Positions 1-6,623 of a stretch of DNA of 9,748 nt are shown here, piece after piece (the stretch's first letter is position 1; every line of letters starts with the position of its first letter). Source of the DNA: Gemmatimonadota bacterium. Its GTDB lineage: Bacteria; Gemmatimonadota; Gemmatimonadetes; Gemmatimonadales; GWC2-71-9. A model generated the notes under the pieces. That model saw only the letters and a program-made list of their open reading frames with translations, ran no database searches and was not told where the DNA came from. The stretch is from assembly GCA_003221825.1 (NCBI GenBank), contig QHUE01000031.1, positions 1 through 9,748 of the forward strand, in the 5' to 3' direction. Both the position numbers and the translations under genes were made by a program.

Positions 1-183
1 CTCGAGCACATGGTGGAACTCGCTCGACTCATGCGCGACCTGCGCGAGAAACGCGGCCGCGCGCGCCGCGGAATTGATCTGGAAGCGCTCCATCGCGGTG
101 TTGAGCGCCGGGCACCACACCTCCAGCCGCTCCGCCGCGGGCAGGAATGCCCGCAACTGGGCCTCGGAGCAAATATCGGCCAT
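1..183 (-). CDS. GH19 chitinase/endolysin-like enzyme, N-terminal 61 codons (cut by window edge)
   Basis: Reading the minus strand from an ATG at 183 gives an open frame of 61 codons that reaches the window edge without a stop. Residues 41-61 contain RAAAFLAQVAHESSEF, which closely resembles the helix carrying the first catalytic glutamate (here E52 in H51-E52-S53) in GH19 chitinases and phage-type endolysins of the predicted chitinase group. These enzymes cut beta-1,4 links in chitin or peptidoglycan glycan strands. The start lies 8 bases after the TIR gene stop, with a G-rich stretch as a possible ribosome site, so the two are probably co-transcribed. The N-terminus (MADICSEAQL) is not hydrophobic and shows no signal peptide, so the product should stay in the cytoplasm unless a membrane partner releases it. 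Family assignment rests on about 20 residues and is fairly firm. The substrate and the rest of the protein cannot be seen. Confidence 0.72.
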   Translation of the reverse strand, partial: MADICSEAQLRAFLPAAERLEVWCPALNTAMERFQINSAARAAAFLAQVAHESSEFHHVLE

Positions 184-191
184 GGCGCCCC

Positions 192-731
192 CTATCTTTC
201 GAGCCGCACGCCGCACCGAATACAGAACACATTGCCGGCCGGAATCCGTGCGCCACAGTGAATGCAGAACTGCAGCTGGGACGTTTGCCCGCCGCTCGAG
301 CGTCGCACCTCTTTCGCCTTCTCGTCGCCAATCGCCCGAATCAGCTCCCCGATCGCCTCATCAAACTGCTTGCCGCAGAAATCGACGAACTGCAGCTCGG
401 CGAGGTCGTATTCCATAGCCGGCGCCAGTGCGCAGTCCTCACACCGGACGGGTATGATCGGCCGTTGATGCCGCTCGGCGAGGGTCAGCTCCTTCGGCAC
501 GTTCTCCGAGCCGCTCGAGTTCGGGGACAACACGATGAGAAAGGCGACGCAGTCGCGGATCGCTTCCGTGATGCTGGCCTTCCAGACCGCGCCGCCGACA
601 ATCGCGCTGCGATCGACCCAGGTGCGCAGGCCCTTGCCGGCCAGGGCCTCGATCAACCGATCCACGAAGTCGCTATCGCGGCGCGAGTAACTGATGAACA
701 GGTGGCTCTTGGTGAGCGTCGGATCGGTCAG
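192..731 (-). CDS. TIR-domain protein with C-terminal zinc ribbon
   Basis: This 179-residue protein carries a TIR domain at about residues 9-130. It opens with SHLFISYSRRDSDFVDRL (beta-A/box 1), followed by LRTWVD (36-40 area), W50, AFLIVLSPNSSGS (63-75) and ENVPKEL. E81 in that last motif aligns with the catalytic glutamate of NAD-cleaving TIR domains (the W-x3-E element of SARM1 and AbTIR), although the usual Trp is replaced. A linker leads to a zinc ribbon with C156-x2-C159 and C170-x2-C173. Bacterial TIR domains commonly deplete NAD or make cyclic ADP-ribose signals in phage defence; whether this one is active is inference. The open frame extends to an ATG at 872, but that would overlap the DUF2085 gene by 145 bases. 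I chose the CTG at 731 because a GAAGGAG ribosome site lies 6 bases upstream and the start overlaps the previous stop as CTGA. No transmembrane segment is evident. Confidence 0.85.
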   Translation of the reverse strand: MTDPTLTKSHLFISYSRRDSDFVDRLIEALAGKGLRTWVDRSAIVGGAVWKASITEAIRDCVAFLIVLSPNSSGSENVPKELTLAERHQRPIIPVRCEDCALAPAMEYDLAELQFVDFCGKQFDEAIGELIRAIGDEKAKEVRRSSGGQTSQLQFCIHCGARIPAGNVFCIRCGVRLER

Positions 732-1285
732 GGGGCACTCCTTCGCGCGGCTCGGCTGCGCGGGAGCGGCGTGATCGCCCAGATCACGTTGGCGACCAAC
801 AGCACAAGACCGACGCCCGCGGCGAGCGCGAGCGCCACGAAGACCGCCCCGGAACCGGGATGCAGCAAGCATCCCAGGAGCGCGAGTCCGAGCAGCGACG
901 GAACCACCGCGTCACCCGCGCCGATCCAACGTATCCTGGCGTGCGGACGGTCGGTACTAAGCGTCAGGAGCAGCAGGGGCAGCGCGATCCCTGCGCTTAC
1001 ACCGGTGAGGGCGCGCAGCGGCCCACCCGTGCTCCAGAGGTGGAGCGTATTTCCCCAACCGTCTATGAGTAGCGGGAGCAGCAGCGCGCTCACCGCGCTG
1101 CCGGTTTGCACGGACACCCGCTTGTCCCTGGACCCGAGCGCGCCGATTGAAACGAAGGAGGCGAACACGCCGAGGTACAGCCCCGCCAGCCGGAAACACA
1201 GCGGGAAGACCTGGCCATCGAACTGCGGCGAGCGCTCCGGCAGTTGGTGGCACGTCCATGCGAAGAGGTGCGCGAGCGATGCCAT
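728..1285 (-). CDS. DUF2085 family membrane protein
   Basis: This 185-residue, very hydrophobic protein shows the DUF2085 signature near its N-terminus: CHQLPERSP (12-20), then PLCFRLAGLYLG (28-39), and later a DGWGNTLHLWSTGGPLRALTG stretch (75-95) typical of the family. Most family members have PLCARCTG; here the second cysteine of that CxxC-like element is replaced (FRLAG), so one presumed metal or redox ligand is missing. About five hydrophobic segments are visible, around residues 31-50, 60-75, 92-108, 126-144 and 145-170. DUF2085 has no established biochemical function that I can name. The ATG at 1285 is 15 bases after the zinc-ribbon gene stop, and its own TGA overlaps the CTG start of the TIR gene. 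It therefore sits in the middle of the operon and may be the membrane partner of the TIR protein, which is inference. Confidence 0.8.
   Translation of the reverse strand: MASLAHLFAWTCHQLPERSPQFDGQVFPLCFRLAGLYLGVFASFVSIGALGSRDKRVSVQTGSAVSALLLPLLIDGWGNTLHLWSTGGPLRALTGVSAGIALPLLLLTLSTDRPHARIRWIGAGDAVVPSLLGLALLGCLLHPGSGAVFVALALAAGVGLVLLVANVIWAITPLPRSRAARRSAP
729..744 (-). promoter_or_regulatory. Ribosome binding site and CTG start of the TIR gene, overlapping the upstream stop (CTGA)
   Basis: On the minus strand GAAGGAG (744-738) is followed by six bases and then CTG (731-729). The last two bases of the CTG are the first two of the TGA (730-728) that ends the DUF2085 gene. No ATG, GTG or TTG lies in frame nearby: the only conventional in-frame start is the ATG at 872. 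The geometry matches the ATGA overlaps used for coupled re-initiation, but with a rare CTG in place of ATG. Confidence 0.6.
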
Positions 1286-1300
1286 CGGAAGCGAAGGTCC

Positions 1301-1624
1301 CTATGTATTTCCTTGCATGAGATTGTTTAACGCGCCGCTCAAGATGCAGTAGATCACGAAGGCGACCACGCCAATCAGGAGCCAGGTGCGGCCCGCCGCT
1401 TTCCTGTCGGGATCGGGCGAATTCATATAGACGATTCCCATGATGACTCCCACCACGGGGATCACGATCGACGCGATGATCATGCCGACCTTCATCTCCG
1501 AAGAGACGCCTGACTTGGGAACGGGAGGGTCGGCAGGCTGAGGACGAGACGAAAGTGCGGTGCCGCATTTGCCGCAGAATTGCGCGACCTCCGGATTCGC
1601 ATTGCCGCATCTAGGACACACCAT
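1301..1624 (-). CDS. Small zinc-ribbon protein with two transmembrane helices
   Basis: This 107-residue protein begins with a zinc ribbon, C3-x2-C6 and C17-x2-C20 in CPRCGNANPEVAQFCGKCG. A flexible Pro/Ser-rich linker (about 24-40) is followed by two hydrophobic helices at about 45-67 (VGMIIASIVIPVVGVIMGIV) and 81-98. A polar NSPDPDRKAAGRT loop lies between them. The layout is that of membrane-tethered zinc-ribbon proteins whose ribbon faces the cytoplasm. The exact role is unknown. The ATG at 1624 lies 14 bases inside the end of the upstream SLATT-like gene, so translation is probably coupled. The ribbon resembles the one at the end of the TIR protein encoded two genes downstream. A small two-helix membrane protein upstream of an endolysin-like gene could also act like a holin, but nothing in the sequence proves that. 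Confidence 0.8.
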   Translation of the reverse strand: MVCPRCGNANPEVAQFCGKCGTALSSRPQPADPPVPKSGVSSEMKVGMIIASIVIPVVGVIMGIVYMNSPDPDRKAAGRTWLLIGVVAFVIYCILSGALNNLMQGNT

Positions 1625-2343
1625 GGGCGACGTCTCCTTCCCCCTTGACCGCAGGCGCCTCGCCCGCCGGCTTCGCTTCCTCGTGCTGCTCAGCCGCGAC
1701 GCTGGTGACGTAGTGCTCCACTTCGCGCTGAATGATCTCCTCTACTCGGGCCGTGAAGAGCGGAAGGGCATCGGTATGAGTCCGAGCCCGGCGGTACTGA
1801 CCGCCGAGCTGGAGAAACTGCCAGCCCTCGCTCTTCAGGCGTTCCACGGTCTCACGATAACTGCGCCACCGCTCGCCAAAGTGAAAGAACTCCTCGATCG
1901 CGGCGCTGATGGCAATCAAGAGGCTGAGACCGAAAGCCACCCAGCGAGTGGCGCCGGGGAACCCTTTGACTTCGCCCACGCTCACCAACGCGGGCAGCAG
2001 CACGCCACCGATGATCGTGGTGAGGCGCAGTCGGTAGTACCAATCGCGCGCGGCGTCGGCCCGGCTCTCTCTCCACAGCAGCTGATCGAGCCAGCGCGCG
2101 CGGACGGCAAGGGTCATGGCATTGAGTGTCGCCGAGTTTGCCGTTGCAATCCCGTCATTCTTCCATTGCTCACGATAGTGGAACACACTTTCGAGGGAGA
2201 CAAAGAGGACGACGAGCAAACTGATGAGGTGACGAGCACCGTACCGACGTCGTACAGGCGACGGCTTTCTTGTCGTACCAGTTCTGGTATTGCGCGAGTC
2301 GTTCCGTCAAATAGGTGTCCGCGGTAAGGTTCTCGGCGGACAT
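1611..2343 (-). pseudogene. DUF4231/SLATT-like membrane protein gene, broken by a one-base frameshift
   Basis: From an ATG at 2343 the first 30 codons read YLTERLAQYQNWYDKKA (11-27), a typical DUF4231 opening. The frame then turns into non-family sequence and stops. In the next frame, from about 2252 onward, the expected continuation RRRYGARHLISLLVVLFV appears and runs to the TAG at 1611. Joining the frames by dropping one base between about 2267 and 2241 gives 243 residues. Hydrophobic segments are at about 38-54, 109-121 and 134-150, followed by the family motif ERWRSYRETVERLKSEGW (157-174) and a charged tail. Residues 84-107 resemble residues 11-34, a possible internal duplication. DUF4231 belongs to the SLATT group of two-helix membrane proteins, predicted effectors that often accompany nucleotide-signalling defence systems. 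The lesion may be genuine, a sequencing error or, less likely, recoding. The alternative TTG at 2219 has no ribosome site. It overlaps the next gene by 14 bases. Confidence 0.75.
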
Positions 2344-2350
2344 GTGTGAA

Positions 2351-2360
2351 CCCTCCCCCT
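2351..2360 (-). promoter_or_regulatory. Strong ribosome binding site for the SLATT-like gene
   Basis: The minus strand reads AGGGGGAGGG seven bases before the ATG at 2343. This is the best ribosome site in the operon and the reason for placing the real start at 2343 rather than at the TTG codon (2219) of the longer downstream frame. It supports the view that the two open frames are one interrupted gene. Confidence 0.7.
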
Positions 2361-2386
2361 TCGAGCGGCAGTGGCCGCGCGCGACC

Positions 2387-3043
2387 TCAGCACATGGATC
2401 CCGAAATCCGTCGTGTTTGGAGTTGCCGAGCCCAAGCGGCTGCCTCTCCGCGCCGATGCACTTGGAGTTTCTCGAGAATGTTGTGGACGTGATTCTTCAC
2501 CGTCGCCACTTCAATGCCCAGGCGCCGCGCGATGTCCTTGTTTGCCAGACCCTCAGCGAGCACGCGCAGGATTTCCAGCTCGCGCGGCGTGAGATGCGTC
2601 GAGGAAGCACCCAGGGGCTGGGCACTCGCGAGCTCGGCGAGCCGACGGAGCAGACTTCCCGCCATTCGGGGCGAGCAGAGCGCTTCACCCCGCTCGGCGC
2701 TTTCGAGGGTTGTAATGAGGTCACTGAGCGATGCGTCGCGCGCAACGTAACCGGTCACCCCGGCTTCAGCGCACGCGCAGACGTCGCCCTCGGTCTCGGC
2801 GACTGAAAGGGCGACGACTTTTACGTCCGGAGTCAGTTCACGAATGGCGCGGACGACACTCGGACTCCCGGCCATGGCCATGTCGACGAGCACCATGTCA
2901 GGATGTCGGGATCGCAAACACGCCAGAGCCGCCTCGCCATCGGCTGCGGTCCCTGCCAGCTGGAATCCCGCTTGCCGCGCGACCACTTCCGCCAAGCCGT
3001 CTCGATACAGGCGGATGTCGGACACAATCAGCACCGTGATCAC
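2387..3043 (-). CDS. NarL/FixJ-type response regulator (REC plus LuxR HTH)
   Basis: This 218-residue two-domain regulator has a receiver domain at 3-118 and a LuxR-type helix-turn-helix at about 149-208 (LTPRELEILRVLAEGLANKDIA, then ATVKNHVHNILEKL). The phospho-acceptor is D54 in MVLVDMAM and the switch residue is S80. Two usual receiver residues differ: the acidic pair is S8-D9 instead of DD, and the conserved lysine of the GYLLKDA motif is R102 (GYVARDA), so phosphorylation may be weak or absent. The start is a GTG at 3043 with no clear ribosome site. No sensor kinase gene is adjacent: the upstream gene is recQ, across 186 bases holding a palindrome and tandem repeats. It lies 43 bases ahead of the SLATT-like gene on the same strand and may control that operon, itself included (inference). 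Confidence 0.9.
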   Translation of the reverse strand: MITVLIVSDIRLYRDGLAEVVARQAGFQLAGTAADGEAALACLRSRHPDMVLVDMAMAGSPSVVRAIRELTPDVKVVALSVAETEGDVCACAEAGVTGYVARDASLSDLITTLESAERGEALCSPRMAGSLLRRLAELASAQPLGASSTHLTPRELEILRVLAEGLANKDIARRLGIEVATVKNHVHNILEKLQVHRRGEAAAWARQLQTRRISGSMC

Positions 3044-3119
3044 GGCGCGCGCACGGTGCAGCGCGGTCCACTAAAGAGTCGCACGACGAAGGCATTCCTT
3101 CCCGCGTGGACGGCAAAAG

Positions 3120-3135
3120 TGTGACCTGCGTCACG
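3120..3135. promoter_or_regulatory. CRP/FNR-like palindrome upstream of the response-regulator operon
   Basis: TGTGA-CCTGCG-TCACG matches the CRP-family layout TGTGA-N6-TCACA with one mismatch at the outer position. Its centre lies about 84 bases upstream of the GTG start at 3043. A second site of the same form is found at 7902-7917, and the two share GTGA-N4-CGTCACGC. Which family member binds it is unknown. Confidence 0.5.
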
Positions 3136-3142
3136 CGTCGGC

Positions 3143-3184
3143 TAGGGCGTTTTTGGGGCACGATAGGGCGTTTTTGCGGCACGC
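3143..3184. repeat. Two tandem 21-base repeats, possible operator
   Basis: TAGGGCGTTTTTGGGGCACGA (3143-3163) is followed directly by TAGGGCGTTTTTGCGGCACGC (3164-3184), with only two differences. A period of 21 bases equals two turns of DNA, so a protein could bind both copies on the same face. The repeat sits between recQ and the response-regulator gene, just beyond the CRP-like palindrome as seen from that gene. An operator for the LuxR-type regulator is the simplest reading but is inference. The remainder of 3044-3229 shows no gene, terminator hairpin or clear promoter. Confidence 0.6.
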
Positions 3185-3229
3185 CGCGGTGCTAGGGATT
3201 CCCCCAGGCCTTGCAGCACATCTAGTCCC

Positions 3230-4417
3230 TTATTGATGAAAGGAGACACGCCTTGAAACGCCGCACACGTCGCACCCCGAACAAAAACCAACGTGCTCCC
3301 CGAAGTACTCCAACAAAACCCTCCGCCGGCAACGCTGCATCTCAACGTAGCGCCGCATCGCCGGCGCGATGTTGCCCCAATCGAAGTCCTCTGGTCGCCA
3401 TAGGACGAGACACTCGGCTGCCCTGCCGTCCCTGCCGCCCCTGCCGGCCTCCTGGTAGTACGCCTCGAGCGTCGGCGGCGGCCCCCAATGGAGTATTAGA
3501 CGGACATCGGGCTTGTCGATTCCCATACCAAACGCGCTCGTCGCAACGATCACGCGCACCTGATCGGCGAGAAACGCCCGCAACACGCGCCTGCGGGTGC
3601 TCGCGGTCAGGCCGGCGTGGTACGGAGCGGCCTGCACACTCGTCCGCAGCAGCGCGCGGGTAACCAGCTCCGTCAGCCGCCGGGTGGGAGTGTAGATGAG
3701 TGAGGCGCCTGTCGCCCCGCGGACCCGTGCGCGGATGATGGCGAACCGCTCGCGGTCGTCCCGCACTCGCCGGACGCCGAAACAGAGATTCGGCCGATCG
3801 AATGACGTGACGACAACGTGGGCATCGGGCATGCGCAGCACGTGGAGGATGTCGGCCCGAGCCGCGGGCGTGGCGCTTCCGGTCAGCGCGATGGTCGGCG
3901 GCCGTCCCAGGAGCGAACGGAACACGCCCAGGCGGCGGTAGACCGGGCGGAATTCGTTGCCCCATTCAGTGATGCAGTGCGCCTCGTCGACTGCCACCAA
4001 CGCCACCGGCGTTTGCGCGGCACAGAGTCGCCTCGTGAGTGACGCCAGGCGCTCTGGGGCGCAGTACAGCAGCGCGAGCCGGCCGCCTGTCGCGGCATCG
4101 AGGATGACGCGGCGCTGGCCCTGGTCGAGCTGGCTGTTGACATAGGCCGCCGCGATCCCGCGCCGTCGCAGCGCGCCGACCTGGTCCTGCATCAGCGAGA
4201 TCAGCGGCGACACGACGAGCGTCAGGCCCCCGCCAAGCAGCGCCGGCACCTGATAGCACAACGATTTGCCCGCGCCGGTGGGAAGCACGGCGAGCACGTT
4301 GCGCCCCGCGAGGAGCGGGCCCAGCACCTTGAGTTGATGGACGCGGAACCGCGCGTGGCCGAATCGCTCCGCGAGGATCGCGCGCGCTGCATCCAGGCCA
4401 CCGGCGAACGTCGACAC
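3230..4417 (-). CDS. recQ: RecQ-type ATP-dependent DNA helicase, minimal form
   Basis: The 395-residue product unwinds DNA 3' to 5' using ATP, in recombination and repair. Visible motifs are motif 0 FRVHQ (24-28), Walker A LPTGAGKS (45-52, K51), DEAH (144-147), the RecQ aromatic-rich loop CITEWGNEFRPVY (148-160), TGSAT (179-183) and motif VI QEAGRGGRD (322-330). The zinc-binding module follows, with C363, C379, C382 and C385 around CRRRVLLEYFGE. The protein ends ten residues after the last cysteine, so the winged-helix and HRDC domains of the ~610-residue E. coli RecQ are missing. Such short RecQ forms occur naturally, so this need not be a truncation. The GTG at 4417 is used because an in-frame TGA lies two codons upstream (4423-4421). 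The ribosome site is weak. It is divergent from the peptidase gene across 71 bases, where no clear promoter was identified. Confidence 0.93.
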   Translation of the reverse strand: MSTFAGGLDAARAILAERFGHARFRVHQLKVLGPLLAGRNVLAVLPTGAGKSLCYQVPALLGGGLTLVVSPLISLMQDQVGALRRRGIAAAYVNSQLDQGQRRVILDAATGGRLALLYCAPERLASLTRRLCAAQTPVALVAVDEAHCITEWGNEFRPVYRRLGVFRSLLGRPPTIALTGSATPAARADILHVLRMPDAHVVVTSFDRPNLCFGVRRVRDDRERFAIIRARVRGATGASLIYTPTRRLTELVTRALLRTSVQAAPYHAGLTASTRRRVLRAFLADQVRVIVATSAFGMGIDKPDVRLILHWGPPPTLEAYYQEAGRGGRDGRAAECLVLWRPEDFDWGNIAPAMRRYVEMQRCRRRVLLEYFGEHVGFCSGCDVCGVSRRVSFHQ

Positions 4418-4488
4418 GTCTCACGTAGCAGCATTCGGGCGCGCGCCCCCCTACCCCAAAAGCGCGGCTCGGGGCACGTTTACGCGTC

Positions 4489-6612
4489 ATGATTCCTCTC
4501 CTCTTCACGACGCTCATGCTGGTACAAACCGTGACATATCCTCCGACCCGCAAGGGCGACGTGGTGGATGACTACCACGGCACGAAGGTCGCCGACCCCT
4601 ACCGCTGGCTCGAGGATGTGGACGCGCCGGAAACTCGCGCCTGGGTGGAGGCCGAGAACCGCGTCACGTTTGCGTATCTGGAGCGGCTCCCGGAGCGCGA
4701 GCGGATCCGTCGGCGCCTGACCGAGCTGTGGGACTATCCGAAGTACGGCGCGCCGTTCAAGAAGGGTGGCCGCTACTTCTTCTTCAAGAACTCAGGGCTG
4801 CAGAACCAGTCCGTCCTGTATACGCAACGCTCGCTCGCTGCCGAGCCGGAGGTCCTGCTCGATCCGAACACCTTGTCGGCGGACGGCACCGTCGCCCTCT
4901 CGATCCTCGCTTTTGCCGAAGACGGCAAGACGATGGTGTATGGCACCTCGGGGAGCGGCTCCGACTGGCAGGAATTCCGCGTGCGCGATGTCGCGACGCA
5001 CCAGGACCGTGCCGACCACCTCAAGTGGATCAAGTTCTCCAGCGCCGCGTGGACGCACGACGGCGCAGGCTTTTTTTACAGTCGCTACCCCGAGCCCGCG
5101 GCCGGCGCCGATGCGCTGCTCGAGGTCAATCACAACCAGAAGGTCTATTACCACAAGCTGGGCACCGATCAATCGGCCGACCGCTTGATCTACGAACGGC
5201 CCGATCATCCCGACTGGGGCTTCGGGGTGGAGGTCAGTGCCGACGGACGCTATGCGGTCTACACCGTCTGGCTAGGTACCGACCGGCGCAATCGCATCTA
5301 CTATCAGGACCTAGGGCGTCCCACGCATCCGCGGCTCGACGCGCCCGTCGTCCGGCTGCTCGATGACTTCGACGCCTCGTACGGCTTCGTCGGCAACACC
5401 GGGCCGGCCTTCTACTTTCAGACCGACAACGCCGCGCCCCGCGGCCGCATCGTTGCCGTCGACATTCGCCGGCCGGAGCAGCCCGCCTGGAAGGAAGTGG
5501 TGCCCCAGGCTCCCGACGTGATCGAAGGGTCGCAGATCGTCCACCACACCTTCGCCGTGCGGTATCTGCACGACGCCTACTCGCAGCTCCGTCTCTTCGC
5601 GCTCGACGGCAAGCCGGCCGGCGAGGTCGCACTCCCCACGCTCGGCTCGATCGTCCAGGTGACCGGCGAGCCTGGCGACACCGAGATGTTCTACGCGTTT
5701 ACGTCGTTTCTCTATCCGACGACGATCTTCCGGCACGACTTCACCACCGGCACGTCGACGATCTTCAAGGCACCGGAGATCTCTGTCGATCCCTCGAAGT
5801 ACGAAACCGTCCAGGTGTTCTATCACAGCAAGGACGGCACGCGCGTGCCGATCTTCCTGACCTACAAGAAGGGGCTGAAGCAGGATGGCTCCAACGCGAC
5901 GTACCTGTACGGCTATGGGGGCTTCAACGTCAACATGACGCCCGGCTTCTCGATCGGCGTGCTCGCCTGGCTCGAGATGGGCGGCGTGTACGCCCAGGCG
6001 GTGCTGCGCGGCGGTTCAGAGTACGGTGAGGAGTGGCATCAGGCGGGGATGCTGGACCGCAAGCAGAACGTGTTCGACGACTTCATCGCGGCCGCCGAGT
6101 ATCTCATCGGCGAGCGCTATACGTCGCCGCCCAAGCTGGCGATCGGCGGCGGCTCGAACGGCGGGCTGCTGATCGGCGCGGTGCTCAATCAGCGCCCCGA
6201 GCTCTTCGGCGCCGCGCTGCCCGCCGTGGGTGTCATGGACATGCTGCGCTTCCACAAGTTCACGATCGGGTGGGCGTGGGTCACGGAGTACGGGTCGGCC
6301 GACAGCGTGGGGCAGTTCCCGTTTCTCTATCGGTACTCACCGATTCACAACATGAAGCTGGGGACGCAGTATCCCGCCACGCTCATTACGACGGCCGATC
6401 ACGACGATCGCGTTGTGCCGGGCCACTCATTCAAGTACGCCGCGACTCTGCAGGCCGCGCAGGGCGGCGCCGAGCCGGTCTTGATCCGCATCGAGACGAA
6501 GGCCGGACACGGCGCCGGCAAGCCGACCGCGAAGGTGATCGAGGAGCAGACCGACCGCTGGGCGTTCCTCGTGCACAATCTGCATATGCAGCTGCCCGCG
6601 TTGCAGCCTTAG
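4489..6612 (+). CDS. Prolyl oligopeptidase (family S9A serine peptidase)
   Basis: The 707-residue product cleaves short peptides after proline. It opens with the family N-terminus YPPTRKGDVVDDYHG and DPYRWLED (residues 17-44), continues with the beta-propeller (about 70-420) and ends with an alpha/beta-hydrolase domain starting near YGYGGFNVNMTPGFS. The triad is complete: S556 in GGGSNGG, D639 in ADHDDRVVP (with the substrate-binding R641) and H674 in KAGHGAGK. The length matches the typical ~690-710 residues. The first 13 residues are hydrophobic but lack a positive start and a clear cleavage site, so export is uncertain. Many relatives are cytoplasmic and others periplasmic. The ATG at 4489 has no strong ribosome site. 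The stop TAG is embedded in TAGGAGA, the ribosome site of the DUF1003 gene 11 bases downstream, so the two are co-transcribed. It probably serves peptide turnover. Confidence 0.96.
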   Translation: MIPLLFTTLMLVQTVTYPPTRKGDVVDDYHGTKVADPYRWLEDVDAPETRAWVEAENRVTFAYLERLPERERIRRRLTELWDYPKYGAPFKKGGRYFFFKNSGLQNQSVLYTQRSLAAEPEVLLDPNTLSADGTVALSILAFAEDGKTMVYGTSGSGSDWQEFRVRDVATHQDRADHLKWIKFSSAAWTHDGAGFFYSRYPEPAAGADALLEVNHNQKVYYHKLGTDQSADRLIYERPDHPDWGFGVEVSADGRYAVYTVWLGTDRRNRIYYQDLGRPTHPRLDAPVVRLLDDFDASYGFVGNTGPAFYFQTDNAAPRGRIVAVDIRRPEQPAWKEVVPQAPDVIEGSQIVHHTFAVRYLHDAYSQLRLFALDGKPAGEVALPTLGSIVQVTGEPGDTEMFYAFTSFLYPTTIFRHDFTTGTSTIFKAPEISVDPSKYETVQVFYHSKDGTRVPIFLTYKKGLKQDGSNATYLYGYGGFNVNMTPGFSIGVLAWLEMGGVYAQAVLRGGSEYGEEWHQAGMLDRKQNVFDDFIAAAEYLIGERYTSPPKLAIGGGSNGGLLIGAVLNQRPELFGAALPAVGVMDMLRFHKFTIGWAWVTEYGSADSVGQFPFLYRYSPIHNMKLGTQYPATLITTADHDDRVVPGHSFKYAATLQAAQGGAEPVLIRIETKAGHGAGKPTAKVIEEQTDRWAFLVHNLHMQLPALQP

Positions 6613-6623
6613 GAGACCACCGC

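Noticed and set aside
192..872. TIR gene starting at the ATG at 872 (226 residues)
   Set aside because: The first 47 residues are Arg/Ala-rich sequence read out of frame through the DUF2085 gene, with a 145-base overlap. The CTG at 731 has the ribosome site and coupling geometry.
147..1352. 401-codon plus-strand open frame across the TIR and DUF2085 region
   Set aside because: Arg/Pro/Ala/Ser-rich, no domain, and opposite clear TIR and DUF2085 genes; a GC-driven shadow.
1611..2219. SLATT-like gene as an intact 202-residue gene starting at TTG 2219
   Set aside because: No ribosome site there, and the start falls inside the first hydrophobic segment. The family N-terminus and a strong ribosome site lie upstream in another frame.
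3143..3184. CRISPR array
   Set aside because: Two directly adjacent 21-base units with no spacer between them and no cas genes nearby; a tandem repeat instead.
3044..3229. Intrinsic terminator after recQ or sigma-54 promoter before the regulator
   Set aside because: No GC hairpin followed by a T run on the minus strand, and no GG-N10-GC spacing was found. The T5 runs belong to the tandem repeats.
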